Assembly: GCA_003640385.1 (NCBI GenBank)
Contig: RCAB01000083.1
Location: 121,840-185,839, forward strand
DNA from: Setaria digitata
Taxonomy: Eukaryota > Nematoda > Chromadorea > Rhabditida > Setariidae
DNA: 64,000 bases
Reading direction: 5' to 3'
A program made the translations under genes and the position numbers. Below are positions 17,454-31,400 of this stretch, piece by piece. Position 1 is the stretch's first letter; every line of letters starts with the position of its first letter. The notes below the pieces were generated by a model. It searched no databases, had not been told where the DNA came from, and worked only from the letters and a program-made list of their open reading frames with translations.

Positions 17454-20400
17454 TTAATGATATGTGGTTGGTTCAGTTATTGTTGTGTTATCATATCTTG
17501 TTGTTGTTGTTGTCGTTGTTGTTGTTGTTGCTATTGCCATGTAAGTTGATGATGGACCAGCATTTTCTTGTCTTGAACTTTTTTTTGACGCACGACGTTT
17601 ACTTTCTGCTAAATAGCCACCTTTTATACGATCAACCTGTAAAATTTAAAGACTTTTTTGAACACCGTACTGAAGAATAGCAATATCGATTGGTTTTGTT
17701 GAAGAGTTCAAAAAACAAAAAAGGATAAAATTTTGATCAGTCAGTGCTAGAGAGAAATTTAGATCTTTGAAAGATTACTAGCAATCGATTGATGAAATGT
17801 CTTATAAAGGAATGTAGAAACTCACGATAAATGATAGGAGTACATTCCATGCTTTTAAGCACTTGCGTTTACCACGAATCAAATCAGCTTTCGCGATCGA
17901 TTCTGCTAAAGAATCGCCAAACTGATCCCAAGATGTAGACATTGAACTTTCAGATGTATTACAGTGCGCAGCGCCCATTATCATGCAGCGATCCTAAAAG
18001 ATAAATACAATCCATGATTTTCGGAAAGATCAAAGGAAGTATTGATCATTTTCATAAGAAAGTAGTTTATAAATTTGAGAAATTTCAAGCGCTAGTTTAA
18101 AATAGTATTAAAAGGCTTCGGGCACAAAATTAAACGAGTACAATTTATCAAGAGAATTTAAACTGTAGTAATAGAAAAATCGTTGAAGAAGGAAAAATAT
18201 CAAATAAGCCAGTAAATTAGTAGAAATAATGAAGAATAATAGCATTATTGATTAATCCAGAAAATTAAATTCTAAATAGAAAATTATAAATTCGAAATTC
18301 CTTCTTTACCTGTACAACTTTTGTGGGATTATGAATTTCTTGCAATGTGAAATCGATAAGCTCTATTAAACTATTTGCGTGTTCTTTTATGTCGTAGCAT
18401 TTATAAGATGTAAAGCCATCAATAATGGAAGTCTTCCGGAATAATTCTTTTGCGATTGAATTTTTTGCAATTACAGTCCTGAAAATTGGCAAAAAAAACA
18501 AACAAATATTTATTTAGTGGAAGAAAACAGAAGAATTTTTCTCTTTGCAAAGACACAATAAAATATTATATTTTTTGTAACTCGGAATTTTTTCTGGAGG
18601 GATGGAATGATTTTCTCGAGAAACGATGCGTAAAAAATAAGTAAAAATCAACGATACTAAACTTCCCTGCAACTATTAATGCCGGACAACAATTTCTATT
18701 CAGATAATTTCACCGTGGTATAGCGATAATACGGTTGTTGAGATGAGAATTATGAAAGGAATCGAAAGTTTTAGTGTATAAAAATAATTAGCTTGAACTA
18801 TTAATGATCGAAATTGAAAGGAATCGAAAGTTTTAGTGTATAAAAATAATTAGCTTGAACTATTAATGATCGAAATTCAAGGTGTTTGGCTATTTCTTTA
18901 TAGGTGGGGCAGCAGCTCTTGCCAGGAAACTGCATAAAGCATTATCAGTGATAAGTAGCATTTAATGATCAGATTTGTGATATTAGATTAACGTTACTAT
19001 TTTTCATGATTTTTGTTAGAACAGAGCGCAAAAACCAAAGTAAAAATTTTGATTGTGTTGGAAATTTTAAACTTCCATTAAAATTTGTCTAATGTTGATA
19101 TGTCGTCGTATTAAATACTTCATTATAATGTAATATAATACTTCAATATATTAAAAAAAAGCAGGGAAACATGCCGAAAAACATTGATGAAAAAATTGGG
19201 CGAACAACGAAGTCGTTGCCAGCTTTGTTGCAGCAATTGAATTTGATAACTGGAAGCAAAAAAAAGAAATAAAATGGAATGTTTTATGGAAATGCGAGTT
19301 GGTGATATTCGCAAAGAAATAATTTGAATATAAAAATTACTATCTTCTACGAAATTCATTGCTTTTTTGAATTCATATTTACAAATTGGTTTGAAAAAAA
19401 AAAGAAGATTTAAGAAACTACGGATTATTTCCTAGCATAATTTCAAGAAGTCATTTCAAATTTATTTCATTGCCATAAATTTTCACAAATGCAAAAGTAC
19501 TAAAAAAGTTATCAGTTAATGAAAGTTTTCTATTTGTTTTCAAACTACATAACTAGTTTTTGTTTTCCTTTAATGCACCTGCGTCATTATAGTGATATGA
19601 TATAAACAATTTTTCCTTTCAAACTTCTTTTGCTCAAATTTTGTTTAACTTTTATTTTTGCAATTTCAGTAGGGAAATTTAAAATTATATATTAAATTCA
19701 AGTGAGAAAAAAAAAACTTTAAAACGTTTTCACTCAAGTTATTCTTCAAGAAATGGGATAAAAATGAATTAGTGAAAATGCTGAAATGAATTAATCATTT
19801 AAGAGAGAATTTTTCCCATTAAAAAAAAAAAGATTATTTCAAAAACAATAATAAAATGACTACGAATCGTTCCCTTGTACTTATTTTTCATTGCCGCTGA
19901 AAATTTTTTCACTCTTGACCAAAAGTGAAAATTTCATTTGACCTAATTTTTCTGAGTTTTGGAGTTCAAAACTGAAGGTGTTCAATGGTTCTGATGGTAT
20001 AATTGTTCAACAAATAAAATCCAATGAATTGAATTGGTAATAGTCATAAATTTAGTGCTAATTGAATTAGTCGGCATATGATAGCAAGCCAGCTATCAAA
20101 TAGAAGTGCGGAAGACGAAGTCACAAATTTAGTAACTAATGTTTCAAAGATCGAATTTTTGAAAAGCAAGTAAGCAGTAAATTTTATTAGATTGATTAAG
20201 ATGCATCTTATATATTTCCTTGCATGCCGTTTTTTGATCTTCTTTTCATGTGATAGCTTAGATTTAGTACCTTTTTTAAAAAACATTCCGCCTTGTTTGC
20301 TAAGTGTGAAATATAATTCGTTGAGAAATTCTTCGACGTTATGAGGAATGTGTAAACATTTTCTTTCCTCCCTTTTGAAGAAGAAATTGTTGCAGATTGC

Positions 20401-21459
20401 AGAACGTAGAAAAACATTTAAATTTTAAACTTGATGAAGTGAGACGGTGGGTACAAACCTGGATAACTGAAGATGTTCAGCTAATGTATTCCCGAAATGG
20501 CCTGAATCGGTTAACATATCAGCAATGATAGATGGCCGTTGACTGGTTGATGGTGATGTCGCTGAACCTTGATTGTCACGTCCTGAAGCTCCAATTGTAG
20601 TAACTTCTCCCGCACCACCGGTAATCGATGCACGATGTAATTGATGCCTTATGTGCTTCGTTGTGCATCTATCATGGCTATTCCTGCAACAATTAAATTA
20701 TTTTTTGCTAATTCACAGATACACACACATAGAGATCCATGTAAACTGCATTTTAATGTATTCATCTTCCATTAATCCAGCTTGAGACTTCTCCATGTTT
20801 CCTCTTCTCAGGTGACAAGCTGGTCGAGAAACTCTGCTCGGAATCACTCAGTAGCAATCACTTCATCTAATATTTGTTCATTTGTGTAACAGCCATGTAT
20901 GGGTTCTGCGCGTGATTCGCCTTATTTTGCTTTTAAATAGATGAATATCACCGATACAGTTAATTAAAATTACCACGTAATGTTGGATCAGCTTTATGAC
21001 TATCTTGATAACAAATTTTTCATAAATTACTTGACGAGTATTTGTTGTAGTATAAAAATTGATATAAGAGATGAGGAAATTTCAGGCGTTTCTGCAATGA
21101 AAGTACTTCTCAAATCAGTGGTACCGTGCTCATTGCTTCCTGATCTTCTGCATTCATTTTTCAAGATATTTGTTATGTTGCCTTATCAAATTATGAACAG
21201 ATTTGTACGATGCATAATGTTTTTAATTGGCCATTATCACTTACCACTACTATATCTTCCAAATTATCACTTACGGAGGATGATATTGAAGCTGGGCGGA
21301 CGGTGGCCCATTCAAATACTCGATACAAGGCTGCTGAATTTGTGAATCGCTGAATCTCTGGATGAAAGCTGATCGTGCCGTCCCCACGCCATGGTTTAAA
21401 TGATGGCCAGAAGCCGGAGAGGTACCGGAAGGAGCAGAAGATAAATGAATTTTCGAAAT
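17454..21459 (-). CDS. Globin-domain protein with long N-terminal extension (5' partial)
   Basis: A haem-binding globin of the divergent nematode type. In-phase exons (minus): 21275-21459, 20459-20683, 19142-19249, 18310-18478, 17826-17993, 17454-17636, together 1038 nt (345 residues). The exon at 21459 opens in phase 0 after a TTATAG acceptor with no usable ATG, so at least one upstream coding exon is missing. Seen: LLQQSWQRL (A helix with the globin Trp); FFINVF (B); SIAKELF and DGFTSY (C/CD, probable CD1 Phe); IKEHANSL with the likely distal His (E7); MGAAHCNT with the likely proximal His (F8); FGDSLAESI (G); and AWNVLLSFIVDRIKGGY (H). The preceding ~136 residues are rich in Ser, Gly, His and Gln and show no domain. 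The tail carries a Thr run encoded by an ACA repeat. The exit of exon 19142-19249 (AA before GTATTA) fits in phase but adds about ten residues between helices B and C. Relatives in C. elegans are neuronal or sensory globins; function here is inferred. Confidence 0.85.
17503..17534 (-). repeat. ACA/ACG microsatellite encoding the globin poly-Thr tail
   Basis: A TTG/GTT-type repeat on the plus strand reads as nine consecutive Thr codons (eight ACA and one ACG) in the last globin exon, after a basic and Ser-rich linker. It lies within the open frame, which continues to a TAA at 17454-17456. The repeat sits outside the globin fold, so length changes are probably tolerated. Confidence 0.8.
18754..18877. 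repeat. Perfect 62-bp tandem duplication
   Basis: Two identical, directly adjacent 62-bp copies, 18754-18815 and 18816-18877, each beginning GAAAGGAATCGAAAG and ending GATCGAAATT. They lie in the globin intron between exons 19142-19249 and 18310-18478. Perfect identity suggests a recent event or an assembly duplication. Confidence 0.95.
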
Positions 21460-22255
21460 CTATAAGAGAATTATTCGAGAACTTTTAAATATTAAATTTT
21501 CGTTCTTCTTTTTTTTTGTTGAACAAACGGCACATCATAACTGTAATAAATAAGCGAAAACTATTCGCTTCAGATTCATCGTGAGGAAGCAAATTTAGAA
21601 CAGTAAAATTGCGCACATCAATGGAATGCTTCCACAGTGAACATTTAATGATAATGATAATACAACGACAGCAATGTTAACAACTATGATAATATTTGTG
21701 TTTGCTTCATGTGCAAATTGACTATAGAGTTTGTACCCTCCCAAGGGTATTTACTTATTGCAAAATGAAATATAGCAAACGGATGGATCAAAACAACCGA
21801 TGATGTCATTTTAAATTTAACAAAAAAATTGTAAGGAGCGAGAAGTTTTTTGGAAGAAGTGGCGTTTTCCGGAAATTAAGAACTGTTTCATTTCTTAACT
21901 TTCCACTGCATGGTTATTGAAGTAACTCCCTACAGGTATTCGACGTAATCTGAGCTGTAGTAGCTAAGAAGAGATGAAAAACCGGAAAGCGGAGAAGGAA
22001 ACAACGGGGGAGAGGTATCGGGAGAGGAGGGACCAGGGAAGAGGCATCGCGGCCAAGGATAAGCTGGTTAGAATAGGCAATCTTTTTTAATTGAAAAGCG
22101 AAAAAAGAGAGGAAAATGAAAGGAACTGCAAAGCAAATTGGACAAAAGCTAAATAAATGAGAGAAATAAAACATTTCGTTTTGCGTTCAGTGCATACACT
22201 CATCTAATAGAGGTAATTTAACTAATCTCTTCCATGTCATTGAATTTTGGGTGCT

Positions 22256-22480
22256 CTTGATGATGATGATGATAATTATAGTAGCAGTGATTACGGGATC
22301 TGGCTAAGTAGTCATTATGGATGAGGATTGCGACGATGAGTACAATGATAATACAGGTTTTATAACTATAATAGCATTGGTAGTGTGAAAGTTGTTGATG
22401 ATAATAGCTGTGATAGCTATGTTTACAGCGGATGTAATGATGGTGGTAGTGATTATGACAGTATGATAATGATAATGGTT
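22256..22480. repeat. Degenerate GAT/GTG/ATA triplet patch
   Basis: Starts with four GAT-type units and continues as interrupted GAT, GTA and GTG triplets over some 220 bases. No coding frame is supported. It resembles the patches near 14457-14860 and 38228-38330. Confidence 0.65.
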
Positions 22481-25400
22481 ATGTGATAGTGACCTTGGTG
22501 ATCTGTTTAATATCTTAAGAGAAATAGCTAACTACTCCTAATATATTTCAAAATGATAATGGCTGATGTGCAGATGGTTTAGTGAATGGAAAAAATTTAT
22601 TCTATTATAGGTTCTATATTAAATAGTTTTAGATGGTATCAACTATCAAAATATTTAGTAATGTTAATGATTGGTAACTTAAGGAATACTGAGAAATGAC
22701 AAGGTGAGAAGAAATAGCAATTTCTGAATATTACTTGGTCCAAGTATGTCAAATCAATCTGAATATCAAATGTTTTGCTCACTTTTCAACGAAACATCTA
22801 TTCTAATTTAAATCCGCGTACCTAATAAAAACTAGTTCAGTTTAAAAAGTATTTTCTCTTTCCCATCGTACTGAATATTGCTAACTTCTTTCTTGAAAGA
22901 AGAAAGATTCGAAGCTTGCCAATGTAAATAAAGCCTAAGAGTCTTGGCATCCAACAGTTCTGAAAAGGTTTGTTGGAAATCATAATTTTTATGGCATGCA
23001 CTATTGGAATTCATATTTGGTAGTAATAATAAGTCCCTATAAATATGTGTCGTCTAATCCTTCGAATTACCTCTATAAGCGATTTATAATTGAACTTAAT
23101 AAAAGAAGGAGAAAGTGGAAACTATTCGACTTTTATAAATTCTTTTCCGGTATAATTACTGACTTGCATAACACATATATCAAAACTGCTACCATGTGTA
23201 GAATGTATCAAAATATAATTGATATATAACAATCATAATTATAAAACATTAATATATGTATATGTTGATGGGAATTAATCAAATATGGTTTATAATAATG
23301 CTGAATTATTTCCAGTGGATATGTATCAAAACAGAAATATATAATCATTAATTAGTAAAATGCGAATTATTTTTGAAATGAAAGCGACACCACACATATA
23401 TTATTAAATATTTCCTTCATGCATATTTCATTTCTCATTACTCATTGTTTTACAGTAATATTACTGTACTTATATATATTTGAAGCATATGTCTATTAAT
23501 TGGGAATCTTTCGAATCTTCTTGAACAAAATGCAATTACTTGTTTCAATTCGATGATTGAACACAATCTTGAATGCATAAGTAATCAAATTAAAATTTAA
23601 GATAATTAGTTTTATCACGGAAACTTTGATTTGACAGTGAATAAAGCAGAAGGTAGACGAAAGAAATGATAAGATGCGTAAAGTAACAAGCAGAAATTTT
23701 TATTAAGAGGATAAAATTAAACCATAGAACTAAATGACAGATTGTAAATTAATAATAAATTATAATTAGTTTAGTAATAAAATATGGGGACATTTTCTTG
23801 TCACGTATGGGCAGCATAAGATGACAATAAGTATCATTTAACAGTGCGAGAAGTAATTAAGGGGTGGTGAACAAGAATTTATTCCTCACTTAGTCTTGGC
23901 AAACATAAAATTTATACAAATGCTGCTAACAGCGCAATATCAAATCGTAAAGTATTCATTCTTCACAAGAAAAAATTCCAAATTCACAAAAGTTCCTTTT
24001 CCAAAACTGATAAATTGAATCTGGCAATGAAACAGCTGCGATTTGTTATAATTTAAATAAAAAAACTATGCTAGACTTATATGTGCTTCTTTGTGATTAA
24101 TTTCCACATTCGAAAGGAATAAAATTCTGTAATAGAAAGAAAAAGAAATGGACGGATTTATCGAAAAAAAAGTGGGCCTGAGATTCGAGAATGTGTTAGG
24201 CGAATGAAAAAATAATAGCATCACTTGTGTAAAATATTAATGCAAATAAATTACGCATCATATTTAGAGTACATATTAGAAGACGTTATCACGTGACTCA
24301 AAGTGAAAATTCATGGCCATTGTTCTAGGCCCTTTTAGCATGGAAAAGATTGCCGTGAAGCAATACTAGTACCTTCTGATGCGAATGCAGCCAGAAGGAC
24401 TTTTCTGTCCATCAAGTATAAAATGACTCAGTTTCTATAGGTAGGTACTCAATGTGTACGAGAATCGCTATCTGTTTAATTCTGAGTTCTAGAAAAAAAA
24501 TCTAGTTTTGAAGAAGAATTTTCCGTGCAATTGTTCTTATTGACTGCTTCTGAAATTTTCGAGTTCACATAACTGTTGGAACTGGAAATTGCGCAGTAAT
24601 TCAATAATCTGTGTTGAGCTCTGCAAGAACTACTTCACTTGAATATTATAACAGTTCCAATAGAAATAAACTGCTGGAAATAAAAATGAACACTGCTACT
24701 GGATGAAGTTTTAAGAAATAGCAACTGATTAGACAAAACTATTTTCTTGTAACGCATAGTTCCAATTACATTAGATGTTAGCTTCCTTCTCCAGATCTTT
24801 AATGACTCTAAATTTAGGTTCTTTAGAGAACTAATTTCAAAAACGTTTTAAAATGAATATAACGAATAATGCTCGTTTTCCATGCAATCTTTGTTGTTTC
24901 AGTGATCATCGAAGGTAATGTGTACGAAACTTAGCTGCCAAGCATTTATCAATGGAAGCCTCAGCAACTGAAATAAACTACTTCCCCACTTTATTGAATG
25001 ACTTTTTGCCCTCCTTCCATGGAAAATTACAAGCACGGATGATTGGCTGATGTTTGTTCACGAATAAGTAAATGTTTTTTTTTTTAAGCATACATGGATA
25101 AAATTTTTGTATATTGAAAAGTTGAATAATATTTGAAATTTTTTTCCGAAATTTTGGAATAATTAACAAAAGTAAAAATTGCGCAATTAAAATATTCATT
25201 GACAGAGAGATATAAACTACGTCATCATAATGTTACCACTCGAAATTTGTAAAAAAAAAATTAATCTTTCTTTTTTAAAGCGTTTTTCTTTTTTTTTTTT
25301 TAAGATAAGACTAAAAAGAGAAGTTAGCAAATTTGCTTGTTTTTTTTTTTTTATATTGCAAAACCTGAATAATATTCGAATTTTTAAAATAATGACACAG

Positions 25401-28400
25401 AACTTAATAATAACTAGTGTGAATATGTTTTTTTGCAGTAGGGATTAAATAAATTAATTGGCAAACAGTAATACATTCATTAAAGCAATTATAGTGTATA
25501 AATGAAAGTGGTTAAGTAGCATATGGGGTAGATTCTCAAATATATAATTAAGTCTCAGTTTTGGATTGTTCGTGGAATTGACAAATAATGGATTACTAAA
25601 TTAATTAGATTGATTTAGCAGTAAACCGTAAGGCAGTAGTGTGTCTGTTATTAATATTTGTCTTGACAGATTCGTAATCAAATTGCATAATCTAATGCCA
25701 AAATGAAAGCAAATTTTGAAATTACTCTCAGAAAGTAGGAAAAGGTTATACAGTGGCTAAATGTAATTCATCTCTTAAAAAAAGAAATTGGAAGTCTTAT
25801 TTAAGGAAGGTATTTTTTCTGTAAAGTTTGCTCTGGCCACTGTTAAGGAAAAGAAAACAAAAGTATAATGTAAAATTAAATTGGGAAAAACAATTTATTA
25901 AGTATAAAATAATGGACACATCAAGAATGAGCTAAAAACAGACTGGTTGATCCATCAATTAATCAGCTTTTGAATTTGATGTGTGCTAGGTTCAATAAGT
26001 TTATAAAACAAGATTGAGTAACATTATTACGAGAGCTCCAATTGTGTTATTTTTCTTTCAAAAACATAATTTCTTATTCCTAGAATTTTCGAAATTTTTG
26101 GCCAAGGTCATAAACGAAATATCTGGCTAAACTTTCAGTTAAGGCTAGCAGTGAATGTTTGCTTAACGTCATTCATTCATCCATAATGACTGAAAAAGTA
26201 GAACTTTTGATTCTTCAGTTTTAAGGTTTTCTTCAAGTCTTCGAGTTATCTGCTTTTATGTCATTTGTGTGTCAAAAAGCTTTAGTTGTTTTAAAATGCT
26301 CTCTTTTAAAGAATACTATTTGCTAGTTGTAACGCACCATGATAACGTTTATCGTAGTATTTTCTGGGATAAAAGAAAAATTAGCCACATTTTAATCTAT
26401 TCGGCTAAACATGTGATAATGGAATTAGAGTGGGGAAGATATGGAGCTAATAAGTTCTTTTGTTTAATTTTTTCAGTGGAAAATGCAATTAGTCCGCCAA
26501 TTCCAGACGTCAAATTTTCGTTGCAATAGATGCATACTGTCGTGAGATGCTAAAAAAAACTATTAATGCACCAGAAGATTTTTAAAAGTGAGCAACGTTA
26601 AACGTGACACCAAATGTTAACACGTGAACGTCAAATAATTTTTTTTTTTTTATATTGCACCAAAACAATTTTTATACAGTTGGATAGACAAAGTTCAAGG
26701 GAAACAGAATGACAAAATAAATTTAATAAAAATTAATAAATTTTGGTGAAATGAAAGTATCTTATAAGTCACATTGAAGGATTTCAATAAAACATATTCA
26801 GTCAGTTTCGTGATGTCAGGATGTTAAGCTTTTTTGACTTGTAGGATACCTTCGTCCAGGGTGTTTCGTTTTCCTTTTATTCTTTTTTTCCTGACTTCTT
26901 TTAAAAGCTCATTGTTACATTGATGAATTAGCTTTTAAAATCTTCCACTTGCCTTTTGTTCATCTCTCATATGAACAATTATTTTAAATCTGAAACTAAA
27001 AGTTATTCATGAAGCTTTCTAATTGTGATTTCGTAAGTGCTGATAGCATTAGTTTTTAATTTCTCTTAGATTCGTCTCAATGTGAAGGACAAATAAATGG
27101 GATGATAATGTATTCTTGAACAGTTCTCATAATTTCATATTTAACATTTACGATGATTTTCTTCTCAAAATCTCAGTTGAGATTAGTATTTCTTTTTGAT
27201 TTTGTTATTTAAGGGAACAAAATTTCTCTTTTTTGTTAAGTTTTTTTTTGTTCATTTTTTTGAGATTTCCATTAAAAATAGACTGGTAAGATTAAAAAGA
27301 ATTTTGATAGAACTGTTTGATAAAAGTTTAGCATTTACGAGGGAAACCTGAAAATATTTTTATTTGTATAGGAAATAAGCAAATTTTCCCTTTCAGGACT
27401 TTTGAAAGTGGAATTAAAAGAATGTTTTAATTTGTCAATGGTGACTTTTTGAGGTGTATAAAAAGCCACAGAAATTATGAATGGTGATGCAGAAAGGAAA
27501 GGGACAAAAATGTTTGTCTATGAAGATTACAAAGAAAAGTAGTTGATGAACGGTTTTAATTAATAAATGAACAGTTTGGCTAAGTTAGGAAGAAGTTTAG
27601 AACATAAATAGCATACGATATCATTAATAATAATTTCTTCTAAATCGAAAGTACGAATATTGCAGGCTAACATGTTGGCGTGAAAAAAGTTCTGCTCATT
27701 TTTTTTTTTTTTTTTTTTTCGTTTTGATTACTTTTGAAAGTTAAGGAAATAGGGCGGTGATTTCCTTAAAGGTTTTGTTTTTTTTTTTTTGCAAATTTTG
27801 AACATTTTATTTTTCTTGTGCAATTTCCTTTGGAAATGTATTTTTTTGTTCAAAGCACATCGTTTTCTTCTTATTTAGCTGATCAATTTTGGTTAATCAA
27901 ATACTCCCAACAGATAATCACATTAGTTTTTCCTTTTTTTTTTGAAATGAAAATGCACTTTTTGTTTTTGAAGTTATTTTAATGTTCAAAAGCTAAATGG
28001 TTTTGGTAAAATTAGTATTTCTAGAACGAAAAAACATCAATTTTTATGAAAAGAAGGAAAAAAATGATTGAATGGTCTTTATGCTAGTCATCAAAAATAG
28101 ATAAATTGTCAGTTAAATATCAGTCACTTAAATATATTAAAGTACCAATAAGAAATGCTTAACATATTTGTGGCTAAAGCGGCTGAAAATGTAAAGGAAG
28201 GAGTGATAGATATTGAATTGGGATGAATAAATTTAAATTAACATCAATTTTTTCTCCTACCCTTGTCAAAAAATTGACATATTTGCATAGTAAAGAAAAT
28301 GAAAAAATAACTCAACTCTGTGTGTTATTTCAAAAAACGCATTTTAATTGAGTTTTTGAAATAAAAGTCTGAATTTTATTACATTTCGATCCTTACGATA

Positions 28401-31400
28401 TTCATTTTAGTATTTATAACCTATCTTTATACTTATGTTAATTACCGGCGCAATCTGTCAACAAGTGAAATCATATATTTATTACCTAAATCTATCGATA
28501 AAAATTTTCTCAAAATGCCATTTTCGGTTTCTCGCTAACTGATGTTCTTATCACAACTGATTGGTGCAATTAAATGGTTTGATAACTTTTTCAAATGTAA
28601 AAAGAATTGTAATTGGTATTGGATATCATTTTTGGAAGGAGTTAGTATTTTCAACAATGATCGAAAAAAGAGTTCTTACATTAGAAAAAAATTTGGAAGT
28701 AAATGATTGCATTTTTAAAAATTTATAGATGCAAATAGAAATACAGCTACATTTGCAAAATAATTAAGTATCATCGTTGATATCAATTATTGACAGTAAT
28801 TAACTAGATCAAATAAAAAAGCAAGGTAATTAACAAATAGAACACTATTTGATGAACATTATTCCAATAGATAAAAAATAACTGTTTTGTTAATCGTTAT
28901 TCAAATTTTATACGAGATAATTCACTGAATTAGGTTGCATCTTTTGAAAGTTATTGCTATTGAAGCCTATTAATTAGTGAAGAGCTTAGTTCTGACTAGT
29001 TTGTAAGTTGAAATAAAAGTAATAAATTATTAGGACAGCTTTTGTATGAAGTCAAATCATCTCCTCAGTTTAGTTATATTTAAAATGCATCAGAAATTTA
29101 TAATCCTATTCAAGTCGACGAGTTAAAAAGGAAGAAAGGTAGTACTTTCTATCCTTTACTAATAAAATAAAACTTATTACTTCAAAGCCTTTTATAATTA
29201 GTGCTAATAAAGTGGTACTAAATCCACTATTTTCATGGGAATATTACTACTGAAACTAACAGTTAAAGGAGAGAAATTTAAATACTTCAACAAAGGGAAT
29301 TATGATTCCTTTGATATCAGAAGAAAAAATGAACAAACAAGTTCCATTTAAAATAAGCAAGTTTTAAACAAATCAAAGTTAAAAAAATGTTGAAGGCTTC
29401 CGCTGTGAAGGATATGGTGGTACTTAGAATGTATTATTTTTGGCAAATTAAACATTCAATAAGTCTACTTTCCATTCTGTTTTTTCTAAAATTTATGGAA
29501 CTGCAAGTGAATGAATATATTAGAAACATATTCCAGTTTAATTAATTAATCTATTCGAAGCTTTTTGAGATCTGCGATTTTAACCCTTTGTGCTGAAGCT
29601 ATTGAAATGTTTTCCTTAAGAAAAATCCATCAACGACTTATATTGAATTGTTAATCTTTCGCTAAATATTTTGAAACTTGAAACGGTAAAGAATGAATGA
29701 AGACTCGCGACCTATGCGAGGCAATTATGAAATCTAAAATCACAGAGTTTAATTCCAATTAAAGTAAACTTTGTCGTTCTGCGCTTGCAATAAAACACTT
29801 CATTAGATTCTTTCAATGTCTGAATTGTTCCAGTCGCCCTATTTGCAAGAATTGTTGGACATCTCGAAAACTTAACTATCAAGTGAAATTTAAAGAACAT
29901 TTCTGATATTGCACAGTGTGATCTGTGAAGTCGAATAAAACTAAAATTACAGTAATCAGATGCTAATCCTTATATTCTCATTCTCTTCTGTTAATATTTG
30001 GAAATCTGTCGGAGTGAGTGGGAAATTAATAGAATGTGAAAGTGAAACAGATGGAAGAAAGGTGCTAACAAGCTGTAAATTAGAGCCAATATAGGAAATT
30101 GGCTCGTGTGACAGAAGTCAATTTGAAACACTCTTCCCAGCAAAGCTAATTATTAGATTATTTTGCTTTGGGCATAAGAATAGAAGCAGCGGAATGCTAC
30201 ATAAAATTTTTCTTAACATTAAAGACTGTAATTTGTTCACATAAACCGCATCTTTTTTATCTCTAATTTTACTTTATACTTGAGAATTATATCAGTGATT
30301 AATGATTAGTCTACTTTTCTAGCCTTAAAGTATTCTTAAATGACCATGAATATCAAAATTATAAAAAGTATTCTTTGCATCAAACAACTTAGATCAAGTT
30401 TCGAAAACAACCCTTTATGCTGGGTGGAAGAGATTACATCTAAATTACACCTTCGTTAAAAGTATGGAATTTACATCTAACGTTTCGAGCTTTGTTGAAT
30501 CTCTCCCCATCAAAAGTTTTTAACATTTTCTACTTAATTTTTCTTGCTAATATTCTTTTTTGCTAACAAGTATTCATAATTTTCAAAAAAAAAAAAAATA
30601 TTCTTTAAGAAATTTGGACGGAATGCAAACTCGTAGTTGTTTTTTGATTGACATTTACCAAATCACTTGACTTAACGCTTCATTACTTTGAACCGAATAT
30701 TAATTTAGAAAACTGCACAGTTTGAAGTTTATTCCAAAAAGAAGAAGTGAAAGGAACTCTGATATATGCTTAAGATTTTTTCTTTGGTAGGTAATGACTT
30801 TAGAAGTTCACACTACCAGACTGTCACGGATAGTTATGAAATGTAAGGCTTTCTCAATGTCCTATAGGCAGTGATAAAACCGTACGCACTTCTCAGTGAT
30901 AAAATGAGGTTTGATTTCCTATTTAAAGTCTAAATATCATCCTATTAGTTCTCTAAGCTTTGTCATTTTCCTTACATTATCACATGTCGAAATTTATCGT
31001 TTTAAATTTTTCTCTTTATTTATCCTAAAAATATATATTGAAGATAAATCTAAAAGAGACAGAGGCAGAAGTCATGATAAGTACAAATGTAATCTGTTTT
31101 GTTCGGAGTCATTTAATAAAAAAAAAAAATTAATCTGATAAGCATATTACTAACTAATTCATGGCGAACAATTCAATAGTCGTGTAAAATGTTCATTTGG
31201 GCTTGGCTTTCAGTTTTAAAAATACTAATCTTTCGGTCCCAGAAAAAGGTCATGTAAGGTGAAATGAATATCCAATCATTCATCATGCAAAAACAGCTAA
31301 TTATTAGAGTTAACAGGAAGAACAAATTAGACAAGAATTTTTCTATTTAACGCACATTTTAAAAGTCATGTTGTATCAATTATTATAATAACATATGGAA

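Noticed and set aside
21914..22174. 86-codon minus-strand frame as the missing first globin exon.
   Set aside because: A phase-0 join is conceivable from an ATG at about 22049, but the donor is weak and the residues show no resemblance, so it was not included.
26269..26529. Plus-strand 86-codon frame considered as a transposase remnant.
   Set aside because: No catalytic motif or flanking terminal repeats could be identified.
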